The notes beneath the pieces are model-generated. The model searched no databases. It was not told the origin of the DNA and saw only the letters and a list, made by a program, of their open reading frames with translations. A program made the position numbers and the translations under genes. A stretch of DNA of 53,168 bases from assembly GCA_023389315.1 (NCBI GenBank), contig JAEWEQ010000079.1, positions 1-53,168 of the forward strand, given 5' to 3'. Source of the DNA: Actinomycetes bacterium. Its GTDB lineage: Bacteria; Actinomycetota; Actinomycetes; Actinomycetales; Actinomycetaceae. Within the stretch, counting starts at the first letter, position 1; every line of letters starts with the position of its first letter. Shown here one piece after another: positions 8,642-17,569 of this stretch.

Positions 8642-9503
8642 ATCGAACCAAGGACGTGAAACTGATCCCGCAGAACCAACTGCTGAAGTAAAGCTTCGTC
8701 ACTTCTTGAAAGAGGCTCCAAACGGGCTGGCCCCATGGGCTCAAGCCCGCTTGGAAGACCTCGAAGCGGGGCGGGACGAGTACCTTCACTTACTTGAAGT
8801 GACAGAATCCGAGACTGTCGCACCAGATATAGCCGTCGCTCTAACAGAGCTGGGGGAGGACGGAGAAGATCCCCGCATACAAATCTCCACCCCCTCTACG
8901 CGCGGCCGTACAACGCTGACCAACAGTGCGTCGCCGCCACTAAGCGGCAACCAGAATCCGCCTGCCGCCGCCACCGTCGAGGTGCGGCAGCGCAGGTGGA
9001 TAATAGCGCTCGTGGCAGTGCTAGCTGTATGCCTAGTTGGGGGCAGTTACTTTTTAGGACGCTACCAAGGTGGCATGACTTCGGGTCTAGACGGTGCGGG
9101 CAACGAATCATCTAGCAGCGCCGACAGTGCGCGAGTAAAGGAACTCCAAGCTAGTTTAGAAAGCGACCCAAATCAACCAACTGCCCATCTTGAACTAGGA
9201 CTGCTGCTTTTTAACCGTGGGGACACCAAAGGTGCACTTACCCACTGGCAAGAGACTGTGAAACAGGATCCGAACAATATTGAGGGTTGGTATAACCTCG
9301 GCTTTTACTATCTATCTCAAGATCCGCCTGACAATGATGCGGCGAAGAAAGCATGGGAGAAAGTCTTAGAACTGGACCCAGATTCGCCACTGGCCCAAAC
9401 CGTGCAGTCTCACCTGGGGGCGCTACTGCCGGCAGAAGGTAGTACTCGTGGTGGTGATACCAGTGAAAGTCCGTCCCAGCTTCCCACGCAGGACGGAAAA
9501 TGA
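8631..9503 (+). CDS. TPR membrane protein of cytochrome c maturation
   Basis: A 290-residue protein starting at GTG, overlapping the nrfA end by 11 bp and ccdA by 4 bp. The N-terminal third is soluble, with an alpha-helical stretch (LRHFLKEAPNGLAPWAQARL, about residues 22-41). A single membrane helix follows (WIIALVAVLAVCLVGGSYFLG, about 122-143), then an extracytoplasmic tail with two to three tetratricopeptide units (PTAHLELGLLLFNRGDTKGAL; NIEGWYNLGFYYL), ending in a disordered region. The layout resembles the TPR part of CcmI/CycH/NrfG proteins, which hold apocytochrome c for haem attachment. That role is inferred from the fold and from its place between nrfA and ccdA. Confidence 0.78.
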   Translation: MATESNQGRETDPAEPTAEVKLRHFLKEAPNGLAPWAQARLEDLEAGRDEYLHLLEVTESETVAPDIAVALTELGEDGEDPRIQISTPSTRGRTTLTNSASPPLSGNQNPPAAATVEVRQRRWIIALVAVLAVCLVGGSYFLGRYQGGMTSGLDGAGNESSSSADSARVKELQASLESDPNQPTAHLELGLLLFNRGDTKGALTHWQETVKQDPNNIEGWYNLGFYYLSQDPPDNDAAKKAWEKVLELDPDSPLAQTVQSHLGALLPAEGSTRGGDTSESPSQLPTQDGK

Positions 9504-10198
9504 CACTTTCGGGTGCTGTGGGACTTGCGTTCCTAGCGGGGCTAGCAACTTTTGCTTCGCCCTGTTTCTTACCGATTGTGCCGGTCTTTGTTCTCTATTT
9601 AGTGGGGCAAGGCCAGGAAACGCACTCCGCATCAAAGGGGCGCGCGCTTGCGCACACCCTGGCATTCACGCTGGCGTTCACCATCGTTTTCCTCAGCCTT
9701 GCAGGACTCTTATCAGCGTTGACTCATTTCGCGAGCGCCTATCGCGGTATCTTACGTATTTTCGCTGGCGTAATCATGGTCGTGATGGGAGCACAACTAG
9801 CTGGGTGGTTGCGTTTGCCGATACTCGAACGGACGTTCCGTAAGCAGGTGGATCTGCAGGCAACTGAACCCCCCAGTTGGCGGCGTTCAGTTTTGTTAGG
9901 TTTAACTTTTGGTGCCGGCTGGACCCCCTGCGTGGGGCCACTACTAGCTTCTGTCCTGGCGTTAGGGGCCACCACCGAGTCGGTGCTATCTAATCTAGTG
10001 ACATTGGCGGCGTTTAGTGCTGGACTTGCGGTTCCTTTCATTATGCTGGCGCTGGGTACGGAGTGGATGAGAACTAAACTAACCTGGTTGCGCTCCCACA
10101 GTCAGCAAATCGCGGTTGTGGCGGGAGCCAGTTTAGTGGTGGTGGGGCTGCTGATTATAGCCAATCTCTTTTCCTACCTCGGTAGCTGGGGGGCTTAG
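9500..10198 (+). CDS. ccdA: Cytochrome c biogenesis protein CcdA
   Basis: Polytopic membrane protein that moves reducing equivalents from cytoplasmic thioredoxin across the membrane to keep apocytochrome cysteines reduced. It has 232 residues with about six hydrophobic helices. The two signature Cys-Pro loops are present: ATFASPCFLPIVPVF (about residues 17-31) and GAGWTPCVGPLLASV (about 138-152), whose cysteines form the redox pair of the family. It starts with an ATGA overlap with the TPR gene and is followed by resB after 30 bp. Its partner is probably the thioredoxin-like protein at 12597-13178. Confidence 0.95.
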   Translation: MTLSGAVGLAFLAGLATFASPCFLPIVPVFVLYLVGQGQETHSASKGRALAHTLAFTLAFTIVFLSLAGLLSALTHFASAYRGILRIFAGVIMVVMGAQLAGWLRLPILERTFRKQVDLQATEPPSWRRSVLLGLTFGAGWTPCVGPLLASVLALGATTESVLSNLVTLAAFSAGLAVPFIMLALGTEWMRTKLTWLRSHSQQIAVVAGASLVVVGLLIIANLFSYLGSWGA

Positions 10199-10228
10199 GT
10201 TGATAATCGCACACCAACGGGGAGACGA

Positions 10229-11728
10229 ATGAAAGACAGTACACGCCAAATTGTAGGCAGCCAAAAGAGTTTCACAGTAAAGGCAGTGCTGCTTCGGGTT
10301 TACCGACTGCTGCACGCCAAAGTGCTGGGTGTGCTACTTTTCATCGCGATGGCCATTTTGGGTCTAATCGGCACCCTCATCATGCAAGCACCGATGGCAA
10401 GAATGCAAGACCCGCAAGGCTATGCCCAATGGATTGCGCAGGCACGTGAAAAATACGGCTTCCTCACTCCCATATTCGACTTTTTGGGATTCTTCAACCT
10501 CTGGTCATCCCCACTATTTCTGGCCGTCACCGTGCTGCTCGGTTTGTCAATCATAGCTTGCACCACCCATCGACTCCCCTTACTGGTGAAAAAGACGTTG
10601 CATCCGCGCATAAACGTCTCTACCCGCTTCTTCTCCCACGCCCAATACCGCGCCAGCATCGCCTCCGATATACCCGCTACGGATACCGTCCTCGCGGTAG
10701 AAGAAGTCCTGGCGGGGCGGCGATTAAGAGTAGTTAAACCCACCGCTACCTCTCTCGCCGAGGCAGAGGGACACCCGCGTAACTTTGATTCCGAAGTTCC
10801 ACCCGCACACAGTCCAACAGAAAGCACAGCGGCCTTCAGCCTGTACGCTGATCGGCATCGGTTTGGCCCGTTTGGGACAGTAATCGCCCACGCTTCCTTC
10901 GTCCTCATCCTGGCGGCCTTTGCCATATCCGCATTCACTGGCTTTGAACGCACAATGGAGCTCCCGATTGGGGAAGAACTAGCGGTGGAAAACGGCACCG
11001 GTATGCATGTTACCGCCACTTCTTTCAACGACACTTACGATACCCAGGGACGGCCCACCGACTATGTATCCCACTTGCAGGTTAGTCACGAAGGCAAAGT
11101 CATCAAAGAGCAGGAGGTGCGTGTTAACACGCCACTGGTAGTTAACGGTATTCGATTCCACCAGGCCTCTTTCGGTGTAGCTGCCACCGTGCGGATAAAG
11201 ACCACCGCGGGGGTTGACTTAGGTGAGCACACGTTAGCGCTCAAGTGGACCTCGCGCGATGGTAAAAATTCCGTAGGCAGACTTGATCTACCTAAGCAAG
11301 ATCGCCAGATCATAATAGCGACCCCGGCTTCGGGACAACGGCAGGGGCAAGTTGCTGCAGGAACTGCAATTGTGGAGGTATACGAGCTAAGTAGCGGCCG
11401 CCAACTCGATGCAGCCGCGATTGATCAGGGGCAAAGCGAGACGCTGTCGGACCTGGTAGTTAATTTCGAACGCGAAACCGTCTACACCGGCATTATTGTG
11501 CGTCGTGATCCCGGTACGTGGTGGATGTGGGCTGGATCAGCCTTACTGGTAATCGGGATGTTTATGACTTTTGGTTTGAAGCATCGTCGCTTCTGGGTGC
11601 AAATACTTCCCGAGACTGATGGAAAAGCTCAGGTTTTACTTGCTACCGTGGACGAACCGGACTCAACACTAGATCGCCAATTTCAACAGTTGGCGCACTC
11701 AATCTTGGAACGTTGTCAAAGTAAATGA
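10229..11728 (+). CDS. resB: Cytochrome c biogenesis protein ResB/Ccs1
   Basis: One half of the system II haem exporter and lyase. It has 499 residues. The layout is typical: N-terminal membrane helices (about 25-55 and 85-110), a further helix around 210-235, a long extracytoplasmic domain (about 240-425), and a last helix near 430-450 (WWMWAGSALLVIGMFMTFGL), followed by a short tail. Recognisable ResB segments are LLGLSIIACTTHR and GTVIAHASFVLILAAFAIS. It overlaps ccsB by 4 bp. A ribosome site GGGGAGACGA precedes the ATG at 10229. Codon use is visibly more AT-tolerant than in the nuo genes. Confidence 0.93.
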   Translation: MKDSTRQIVGSQKSFTVKAVLLRVYRLLHAKVLGVLLFIAMAILGLIGTLIMQAPMARMQDPQGYAQWIAQAREKYGFLTPIFDFLGFFNLWSSPLFLAVTVLLGLSIIACTTHRLPLLVKKTLHPRINVSTRFFSHAQYRASIASDIPATDTVLAVEEVLAGRRLRVVKPTATSLAEAEGHPRNFDSEVPPAHSPTESTAAFSLYADRHRFGPFGTVIAHASFVLILAAFAISAFTGFERTMELPIGEELAVENGTGMHVTATSFNDTYDTQGRPTDYVSHLQVSHEGKVIKEQEVRVNTPLVVNGIRFHQASFGVAATVRIKTTAGVDLGEHTLALKWTSRDGKNSVGRLDLPKQDRQIIIATPASGQRQGQVAAGTAIVEVYELSSGRQLDAAAIDQGQSETLSDLVVNFERETVYTGIIVRRDPGTWWMWAGSALLVIGMFMTFGLKHRRFWVQILPETDGKAQVLLATVDEPDSTLDRQFQQLAHSILERCQSK

Positions 11729-12585
11729 GGATTTTCAACATGCTCCAAATAGGACAGTACTCCCTGGTAGGCGCAATCGTCTTCACCGTGTTGGCACTAG
11801 TAGTGCAAATTTTGGTGGCTACCAGTTCCCGCCGCGCCACGGCCAACGCCAGTCAACAGCCTCAGAGCGCTACAGGCAGCTCCCTTAGCTGGTATGTAAC
11901 CGCTTTCTCGATGGTCGCCTTTGGTCTCCTAACCATCTATTTGGTGTTACGCGCGATCGCCACTGGGCACGGTCCGTTTTCCAACCAGCATGAGTTTTCA
12001 GTTTCCTTCAGCTGGGGCATTTTGCTGGCTCTAATCGCATTTGTTTGGCGCTATCGACTGCAGTTACTGAATCTGGCGGTACTACCGGTAGTTACACTGA
12101 TGCTGATCTACTCCACGCAGTTGGATACCGAAATAAAACCCCTGGTGCCAGCATTGCAAAATAATCTACTATTAACCTTCCATGTGGGATTCGCAGTGGT
12201 CGCGTATGGAACTGCTTGCGTGTCATTTGGGGCGGCCGTACTCTACCTCATCGCACCCCTGGTGAAAAGCAGCCGCTTTCCTCGTCGCGAAATGCTCGAC
12301 GAAGTTGGATACCGCGCAGCGGCGCTAACCTTTCCGCTGCTCACTATCATGATTATCCTGGGATCTATCTGGGCAAATGTAGCCTGGGGGCGTTACTGGG
12401 GATGGGATCCGAAAGAAACCGCAGCCTTCGTCACTTGGTTGATCTATGGAGCCTTCCTACACGCGCGTGTGGTGGCGAATTGGCGCGGCACTAAGGCTGC
12501 GTGGCTGCTGGTGATTGGATTCATTGCGGTACTATTTGCCTACTTCGGTAACCATTTCTTCGGAGGCCTGCACTCCTACGCTTAG
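11725..12585 (+). CDS. ccsB: Cytochrome c biogenesis protein CcsA/CcsB (ResC)
   Basis: Haem-handling membrane protein of system II that works with ResB to deliver and attach haem to CXXCH motifs. It has 286 residues and about eight hydrophobic helices. The tryptophan-rich WWD domain is plain in AWGRYWGWDPKETAAFVTWL (about residues 219-238), followed by the GAFLHAR helix and a C-terminal GNHFFGGLHSYA that holds a conserved family His. It starts in an ATGA overlap with resB, so the two halves are coupled. Together with resB, ccdA and the thioredoxin it makes a complete Ccs set that can mature the NrfHA cytochromes. Confidence 0.94.
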   Translation: MRIFNMLQIGQYSLVGAIVFTVLALVVQILVATSSRRATANASQQPQSATGSSLSWYVTAFSMVAFGLLTIYLVLRAIATGHGPFSNQHEFSVSFSWGILLALIAFVWRYRLQLLNLAVLPVVTLMLIYSTQLDTEIKPLVPALQNNLLLTFHVGFAVVAYGTACVSFGAAVLYLIAPLVKSSRFPRREMLDEVGYRAAALTFPLLTIMIILGSIWANVAWGRYWGWDPKETAAFVTWLIYGAFLHARVVANWRGTKAAWLLVIGFIAVLFAYFGNHFFGGLHSYA

Positions 12586-12596
12586 AATCATTGGTA

Positions 12597-13178
12597 ATGG
12601 AAAAAACTTCTGCTGACCCAACCTCGCCCGGACAGGTATCTAAGGCTAAAGCTACTGCCCGGAACTATCTGATTCTCACAGTCATCGTCGCTTTGGTGCT
12701 GGTAGCAATCTACTTCGGATATCGCCCCAGTACTGACGAGGACGGTATCGTTGCTGCACCCCCAACCGAGATCAGCGTGGGTCAAGCAGCGCCGACTTTC
12801 AGTGCCCCGGATATAACGGGGGAGACTTACACTTTGGCATCGGCCAATGATAAGCCCACCTGGCTGGTATTCAATGCCACGTGGTGCTCCGCTTGTCGAG
12901 CCGAGATACCAGAAGTCAAAGCACTAGCCCAACGCGATGATGTGAACGTGGTGGCTGTCTACCTGAATGAGGATAGTGACACCGTTGCAACTTTTGCTAG
13001 CAAACTTGGATTGGAATACCGCCAGGTGGCTGATCCCACGGGGAGAATAAGCGCCGCTTTCGATGTCTTCTCGCTTCCCTCCCACGTCCTAGTAGACAGT
13101 GACGGCAAAGTTAGCTTCACCAAGACGGGCCCGTTGAATCCTGCTGATATAGATCGCGCACTGAACACCCAAAAATAA
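12597..13178 (+). CDS. Membrane-anchored thioredoxin-like protein (ResA/TlpA type)
   Basis: Extracytoplasmic thiol-disulfide reductant for apocytochrome c. It has about 193 residues: a membrane anchor near residues 20-40 (YLILTVIVALVLVAIYFGY), then a TlpA-like thioredoxin fold with FNATWCSACRAEIPEV, where WCSAC is the active site, and a later SLPSHVLVDSDG segment holding the cis-Pro region. It is the last gene of the nrf-ccs operon, 11 bp after ccsB. An in-frame TTG at 12591 could also start it; I prefer the ATG at 12597. It probably receives electrons from CcdA and reduces the CXXCH cysteines of NrfH and NrfA. Confidence 0.9.
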   Translation: MEKTSADPTSPGQVSKAKATARNYLILTVIVALVLVAIYFGYRPSTDEDGIVAAPPTEISVGQAAPTFSAPDITGETYTLASANDKPTWLVFNATWCSACRAEIPEVKALAQRDDVNVVAVYLNEDSDTVATFASKLGLEYRQVADPTGRISAAFDVFSLPSHVLVDSDGKVSFTKTGPLNPADIDRALNTQK

Positions 13179-13258
13179 TCCAATGGTCAAAGTACCCAGA
13201 GGCCACCCAATTACTGCATAGACCGAACCCAGTGCGTGTCTTATAGGACAATAGCAAT

Positions 13259-15400
13259 ATGAGCGTAAATCCCACAGTAAAACTGCCCGAATACATTGCC
13301 TACGGCGGTGACTGGAATCCCGACCAGTGGCCGGCAGAAACTGTCGACGAAGACATTGCTATGATGAAGGAAGCCGGCGTAAATCTGGTGTCGCTGGCGA
13401 TTTTCTCCTGGGCGAAACTCGAACCCCAACCCGGCGAATATGACTTCGCATGGCTGCGCGAAATCATGGATAAGTGTGCTGACGCAGGAATCTACGTAGA
13501 CTTGGCAACTGGCACCGCCAGCCCACCGGTGTGGATGGCACGCCAAGACCCCGAATCGCTACCCGTTACCAGTTCCGGGGTACGCCTGGAGTTCGGTTCG
13601 CGCCAACAGTACTGCCCGTCCTCGGCCACCTACCGCAAACACTCGCGCGAGCTGGCTGCCGCACTGGCGAAGGAATTTAAGGACCACCCGGCACTAGTGA
13701 TGTGGCATATCAACAACGAGTACGGTTGCCACACCGCCTCCTGCTACTGCGATAACTGCGCCGCGCAGTTCCAAAACTGGTTAGCGGATAAATACGGCGA
13801 TATTGACGCGCTAAACCACGCCTGGAACACGTATTTTTGGTCCCAGTGCTACCAAGATTTCACCCAGATTGCCCCGCCCAAAGACGCCCCGACCTTCAAC
13901 AACCCATCCCAAGTGGTGGATTTCTGGCGTTTCTCGGACGCCCAAATCATGTCGCTGTACTGCGCCGAGGCCGACGCGCTGCGCGAACACACCCCAACGG
14001 TGCCGGTGACCACTAACTTCATGGGCGACTTCATGCGCTTGGACTACCGCGAGTGGGCCAAACACGTAGACATTGTCTCCGACGATTCCTACCCGGAGCC
14101 GGCGCTGCCGGGATCGGCCCACGAGGTGGCTTTCGGGGCGGACCTGATGCGCAGTCTCAAAGGCGGCCAACCGTTCATCCTGATGGAGCAAACCACCGGA
14201 ATGGTGCAGTGGCGGCGCCAGAACGCCACCAAACGCCCAGGCCAGTTCCGACTGTGGTCGCTATCGCGCCTGGCCCACGGCGCCGACGGCATCTTGCAGT
14301 TCCAATGGCGACAAAGTCCCGGCGGGGCAGAGACCTTCCACTCGGCAATGGTGAACCACGCCGGGCGCGACTCGCGGTACTGGCCCGAAGTGGTGCAGCT
14401 GGGAGAGGATCTAAAGCGCCTCGAACCAGTGCTCGGGGGGCGCATCGAAACCCAGGTGGCGGTCGTGGCCGACTGGGACAGCATGCGCATGCTCAACCTC
14501 AGTGTTGGTCCCACCGAGTTCCCACGTTCTTTCGCGGGAGCGCGCCAGTGGCACCGCACTTTGTGGGAAGCCAACGTCCCGTGTGACCTGATTGGGGTCG
14601 AGGACGATCTGGCACGCTACCGCATCATCATCGTCCCGCAAGTGGCCATTGACTACCCAGAATTCGCCGCCCGCCTGGAGTCCGCAGCGCGCGCCGGTGC
14701 GCAGGTGGTGGTGACTGCCCCCACCGGGATTCTCGATGCCAACGGGCGCGCCATTTTGGGAGGCTACCTGGGCGCGTTGGGCGACGTCCTCGGCTTGCGA
14801 GTTACGGACTTCAACCTGCTGGCGCCAGATGCGCCGATTATTGACTGCCCGGTAGAACACGAGGACGCCAACCCCATTACCGACCGCATCACCCGTGCCG
14901 TCGGTGTGCCAGCCGCGCAACGCAGCCGGTTGGTGCAGGCTGAAAGTGAGGCGCTACAGCGCGCCCTACAGAACTTAGCATCCCCGGTTCCGGCAATGCG
15001 CACCGGAGTGTGGGGTGAGTACCTCAAAGTGGATGCGCAAGCCGACGTGGAGGTAGCAGGCGTCTTCGGTGACGGTGATTTGGCGGGTGAGCCGGCAATC
15101 ACTCGCCGCCAACTTGGCGGCGGGGCAGCTTGGTACGTGGCTACCGACCTGGACCGTATCGGACGGCGCGCCATGCTTGAGACGCTGGCCGCGTATGCGC
15201 GGGTGTCCTTGCAGCAGTCGAAACTGAACGAGGGCGTGGAATACGTCAAACGTGGGGAAGTGGAGTTCTACCTCAACCATGGTGACAAAGCGGTGGAACT
15301 AGCGGGCATCACGGGGCTGGATCTGCTCAGCGGTAGCGCGCTCACCGGTCACGTGGCGCTGCCGCCGCGCTCCGCGATCGCGGTGGTGGCGCAGCCGTAA
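13259..15400 (+). CDS. Beta-galactosidase, glycoside hydrolase family 42
   Basis: Hydrolyses terminal beta-galactosides. It has 713 residues, the usual GH42 length. The N-terminal TIM barrel opens with YIAYGGDWNPDQWP. The acid/base glutamate is in MWHINNEYGCH (about residue 160) and the nucleophile glutamate in FILMEQTTGMVQW (about residue 313). The zinc-cluster cysteines of the family appear in CHTASCYCDNC (about residues 163-173) and an earlier YCPSS. A trimerisation-type middle domain and a small C-terminal beta domain follow. There is no signal peptide, so it is cytoplasmic. No sugar transporter or regulator is adjacent, so its substrate source is not evident. AGGAC precedes the ATG. It ends at the hairpin at 15485-15526. 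Confidence 0.95.
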   Translation: MSVNPTVKLPEYIAYGGDWNPDQWPAETVDEDIAMMKEAGVNLVSLAIFSWAKLEPQPGEYDFAWLREIMDKCADAGIYVDLATGTASPPVWMARQDPESLPVTSSGVRLEFGSRQQYCPSSATYRKHSRELAAALAKEFKDHPALVMWHINNEYGCHTASCYCDNCAAQFQNWLADKYGDIDALNHAWNTYFWSQCYQDFTQIAPPKDAPTFNNPSQVVDFWRFSDAQIMSLYCAEADALREHTPTVPVTTNFMGDFMRLDYREWAKHVDIVSDDSYPEPALPGSAHEVAFGADLMRSLKGGQPFILMEQTTGMVQWRRQNATKRPGQFRLWSLSRLAHGADGILQFQWRQSPGGAETFHSAMVNHAGRDSRYWPEVVQLGEDLKRLEPVLGGRIETQVAVVADWDSMRMLNLSVGPTEFPRSFAGARQWHRTLWEANVPCDLIGVEDDLARYRIIIVPQVAIDYPEFAARLESAARAGAQVVVTAPTGILDANGRAILGGYLGALGDVLGLRVTDFNLLAPDAPIIDCPVEHEDANPITDRITRAVGVPAAQRSRLVQAESEALQRALQNLASPVPAMRTGVWGEYLKVDAQADVEVAGVFGDGDLAGEPAITRRQLGGGAAWYVATDLDRIGRRAMLETLAAYARVSLQQSKLNEGVEYVKRGEVEFYLNHGDKAVELAGITGLDLLSGSALTGHVALPPRSAIAVVAQP

Positions 15401-15484
15401 CCGCGCTAAACGCACTCGGGGAAAGGGGCCGCGCTGACCGCGCTCCTGGAAGCGAACCGCGCTGACCGCCCTCGGCAAATGTAA

Positions 15485-15526
15485 AGCCCGCGCGAGAAGT
15501 CAGCGATCTGGCAACTCGCGCGGGCT
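15485..15526. terminator. Bidirectional hairpin terminator
   Basis: Perfect 12-bp stem AGCCCGCGCGAG (15485-15496) with its complement at 15515-15526, between the convergent beta-galactosidase and L,D-transpeptidase genes. On the minus strand it is followed by TTTACATTT, on the plus strand by AAAACTTTG. The preceding 80 bp carry two copies of CCGCGCTGACCGC with no evident role. Confidence 0.8.
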
Positions 15527-15558
15527 AAAACTTTGCTTGCGCGCCCGGGAGTGGGCTA

Positions 15559-16986
15559 TCAGTGGTGGCTCACCACAATGGTGCCGATATCAGCCCAGTC
15601 GTAAAGCTGCTTCGCGAGGGGCACCGGTGCGTTAACGCACCCGTGAGTGCCAGCCGGGCCGCTCCAGCCGAACTCCTTATACCAAGGGGCGCCGTGGATG
15701 GCGTAGTCGCCGTCGAAGTAAAGAATCCATGGGACGTCTTTGACTTCGTAGGGCGTGCCGTCGTAGTTGGTGCCCTTCATGGTCTGCTTATCCAGCTTCA
15801 GATAGACGTTGAAGGTGCCCTCGACCGTCGGCATCGCGGGCTTACCCGGGACGATCGGAATGGGGCCCTGCACTACGGTGGTGCCCTCATAGGCGGTCAT
15901 CATCGTGGTGGTGAGATTGACGTCGATCCACTTCTCCCCTTCGGCTGCCGGGTAAGGCAGGTTCTCAGCGCCGGGAGCCATCGGGCGGGTGGTGGAGCCG
16001 GGCTCCACCTCTTCGTGCTTAAATACTCCGGTAAACGGCTCTCCAGCTTGCAGTGCGGCTACCAGGCCCTTGGTGAGTTCATCGACGTTATTCACCTTCC
16101 AGCCGGAACGGCCGGGACGCGAATGCGCTACCACCTTGCCGGAAGCATCCACGTTGTCGATCTTCGGTTCGGCGGGCACGTTGGTGGATTCCCCAACCTC
16201 AGCCATCCACTTACCGACCCGCTCGGCATTTACCTGCGGCGGTTGGAACCCGTCGACACCAGTGGGGAAATCCAACCAACTGGCTTTAACGGAAGCGGTG
16301 GGGGACAGGTCCAGTTCAGGGTCGGAAATGTCGACATTGATCGCTACGATCTTGTCACCAGCGGCGGCGGCCTCACGGGCTTGGTCTTCGGTGAGATGGG
16401 GCGGGCTCATCTGCGGGTCCATCTTCACGCTGCCCGGCTCCAACTGCTTCGCGAGCTTATCGATGGCCTCGGCGAAAGCCTTATGATCAAGGTCGTACCC
16501 ATCAGCGCCAGGAACCACGGTGAACTTCTGATCGTCCTCGGACCAGGCAACACTAGGTTCAACTACCAATTTCTCCACGTCACGCAGCGCGCTAGTGATG
16601 AAATCGGCCTGTTTTTGTTCATCCAAAGTAATGACAGCGGGAATGTTGCGGGAGGTGAATAGCCCCGCGATACGCGACCAGAAAGAATGTGACGGGGCTA
16701 AAGCTTTTTGAGCGGTCGCGCTAACGTCAACCGCAACCCCCAAGTCAGCCAGGGGAACCACGCCGTGGAAATCCCCAATCGTGACGTCAACCTTGGTGTT
16801 CTTTTCCTTCGCGGACAGGGTTTCGCCGAGCTTGGAAACGTCCATCCCGGAGGCCTTAACGCCGGCAACGGTGGTTCGCGGCAATGCGCGGTGCTGGTAA
16901 AGATAAGAGTACGCCGAAGCGCCCCCTAGTAAAACCAGGAGAATGGTTACCGCTAAACCCACTATTAATTTGTTTTTTTTCGTCAT
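15559..16986 (-). CDS. L,D-transpeptidase with peptidoglycan-binding domains
   Basis: Exported wall enzyme that forms 3-3 peptidoglycan cross-links or attaches proteins to peptidoglycan. It has 475 residues: an N-terminal membrane anchor (about 7-28, LIVGLAVTILLVLLGGASAYSY), two regions of the putative peptidoglycan-binding type found beside YkuD domains (about 40-330), and a C-terminal YkuD domain. The catalytic signature reads HGAPW followed by SGPAGTHGCVNAPV, giving the HX(n)GXXGTHGC pattern with catalytic His and Cys (Cys about residue 449). GAGGTGA precedes the ATG at a good distance, supporting the start. It is convergent with the beta-galactosidase gene and divergent from nothing close by. 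Confidence 0.93.
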   Translation of the reverse strand: MTKKNKLIVGLAVTILLVLLGGASAYSYLYQHRALPRTTVAGVKASGMDVSKLGETLSAKEKNTKVDVTIGDFHGVVPLADLGVAVDVSATAQKALAPSHSFWSRIAGLFTSRNIPAVITLDEQKQADFITSALRDVEKLVVEPSVAWSEDDQKFTVVPGADGYDLDHKAFAEAIDKLAKQLEPGSVKMDPQMSPPHLTEDQAREAAAAGDKIVAINVDISDPELDLSPTASVKASWLDFPTGVDGFQPPQVNAERVGKWMAEVGESTNVPAEPKIDNVDASGKVVAHSRPGRSGWKVNNVDELTKGLVAALQAGEPFTGVFKHEEVEPGSTTRPMAPGAENLPYPAAEGEKWIDVNLTTTMMTAYEGTTVVQGPIPIVPGKPAMPTVEGTFNVYLKLDKQTMKGTNYDGTPYEVKDVPWILYFDGDYAIHGAPWYKEFGWSGPAGTHGCVNAPVPLAKQLYDWADIGTIVVSHH

Positions 16987-17030
16987 ATCTTGGTCACCTC
17001 GCCAATGCGAAGTATATACGAGGAAAGGCT

Positions 17031-17432
17031 TTAATTTGGTGTGGAGTTACCCTCACCGCGACGCGTGCGGCGACGCATTCGCTTAACTGGTTTGCGATAC
17101 GGGGAGGTGCGGCGCCATTGTGGAACTAGCCACTGTGGGTAGGAGACCCCAAAAAGTCCGGCAATAACACCCACTGCGCCGACGAGGGCGATCGGTACCC
17201 CAATTATGAAAAGCAGTGCCCGCAACAGGGGAATTTCACCTGAGAGGTTGGCGGCGGAGATTGCCGCCAGGCCCCACAGGGCCAGCGCAAAAGCGGGGAG
17301 GAAGACGAACGCGAAACGCTCATCAATCATACCTTCGGTGCGTTCCCAGGTCCGCCCCTTTTCGGAGTTTATACGCAGGTACAGTGCACCCGCGGAAGTC
17401 AGCAGGGCCAAACCAATGGCTAGGAATAACAT
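17031..17432 (-). CDS. Hypothetical small membrane protein
   Basis: A 133-residue protein with no family I can name. Three or four hydrophobic helices are visible (MLFLAIGLALLTSAGALYL at 1-19; FAFVFLPAFALALWGLAAIS about 44-63; LLRALLFIIGVPIALVGAVG about 72-91), followed by a strongly basic cytoplasmic tail (KPVKRMRRRTRRGEG). It lies upstream of the L,D-transpeptidase on the same strand, 45 bp away, so the two may be co-transcribed. It is divergent from menC. The ORF is long enough and membrane-like enough to be real, but function is unknown. Confidence 0.65.
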   Translation of the reverse strand: MLFLAIGLALLTSAGALYLRINSEKGRTWERTEGMIDERFAFVFLPAFALALWGLAAISAANLSGEIPLLRALLFIIGVPIALVGAVGVIAGLFGVSYPQWLVPQWRRTSPYRKPVKRMRRRTRRGEGNSTPN

Positions 17433-17554
17433 ACTTAAAGCCTACCGGGTTACGCCGCGTTGGGCCGTGGGGGAGGATGGTTGTCTCGCATCCTGAGGCG
17501 CCGGCGCGGGATTCGTGCGCTGAGAGCGGCAACCGCGGTGTCCGGGGAGTTTGG

Positions 17555-17569
17555 CACAATGGGAGGGTG
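17555..17569 (+). promoter_or_regulatory. menC: Candidate leaderless promoter of menC
   Basis: CACAAT (17555-17560) is followed by 6 nt (GGGAGG) and a GTG start at 17567. The purine run abuts the start codon directly, too close to serve as a normal Shine-Dalgarno, so initiation on a leaderless or very short mRNA fits better. The spacing equals that at menB and argF. Confidence 0.4.

Noticed and set aside
15562..16662. 366-codon open frame antisense to the L,D-transpeptidase gene
   Set aside because: The sense frame has a signal anchor, catalytic HGCVN motif and a good ribosome site. The antisense frame has none of these.
17216..17566. Upstream extension of the menC frame by 117 codons
   Set aside because: It overlaps the divergent small membrane protein gene, encodes Arg/Pro-rich sequence unlike MenC, and a start with promoter-like spacing exists at 17567.
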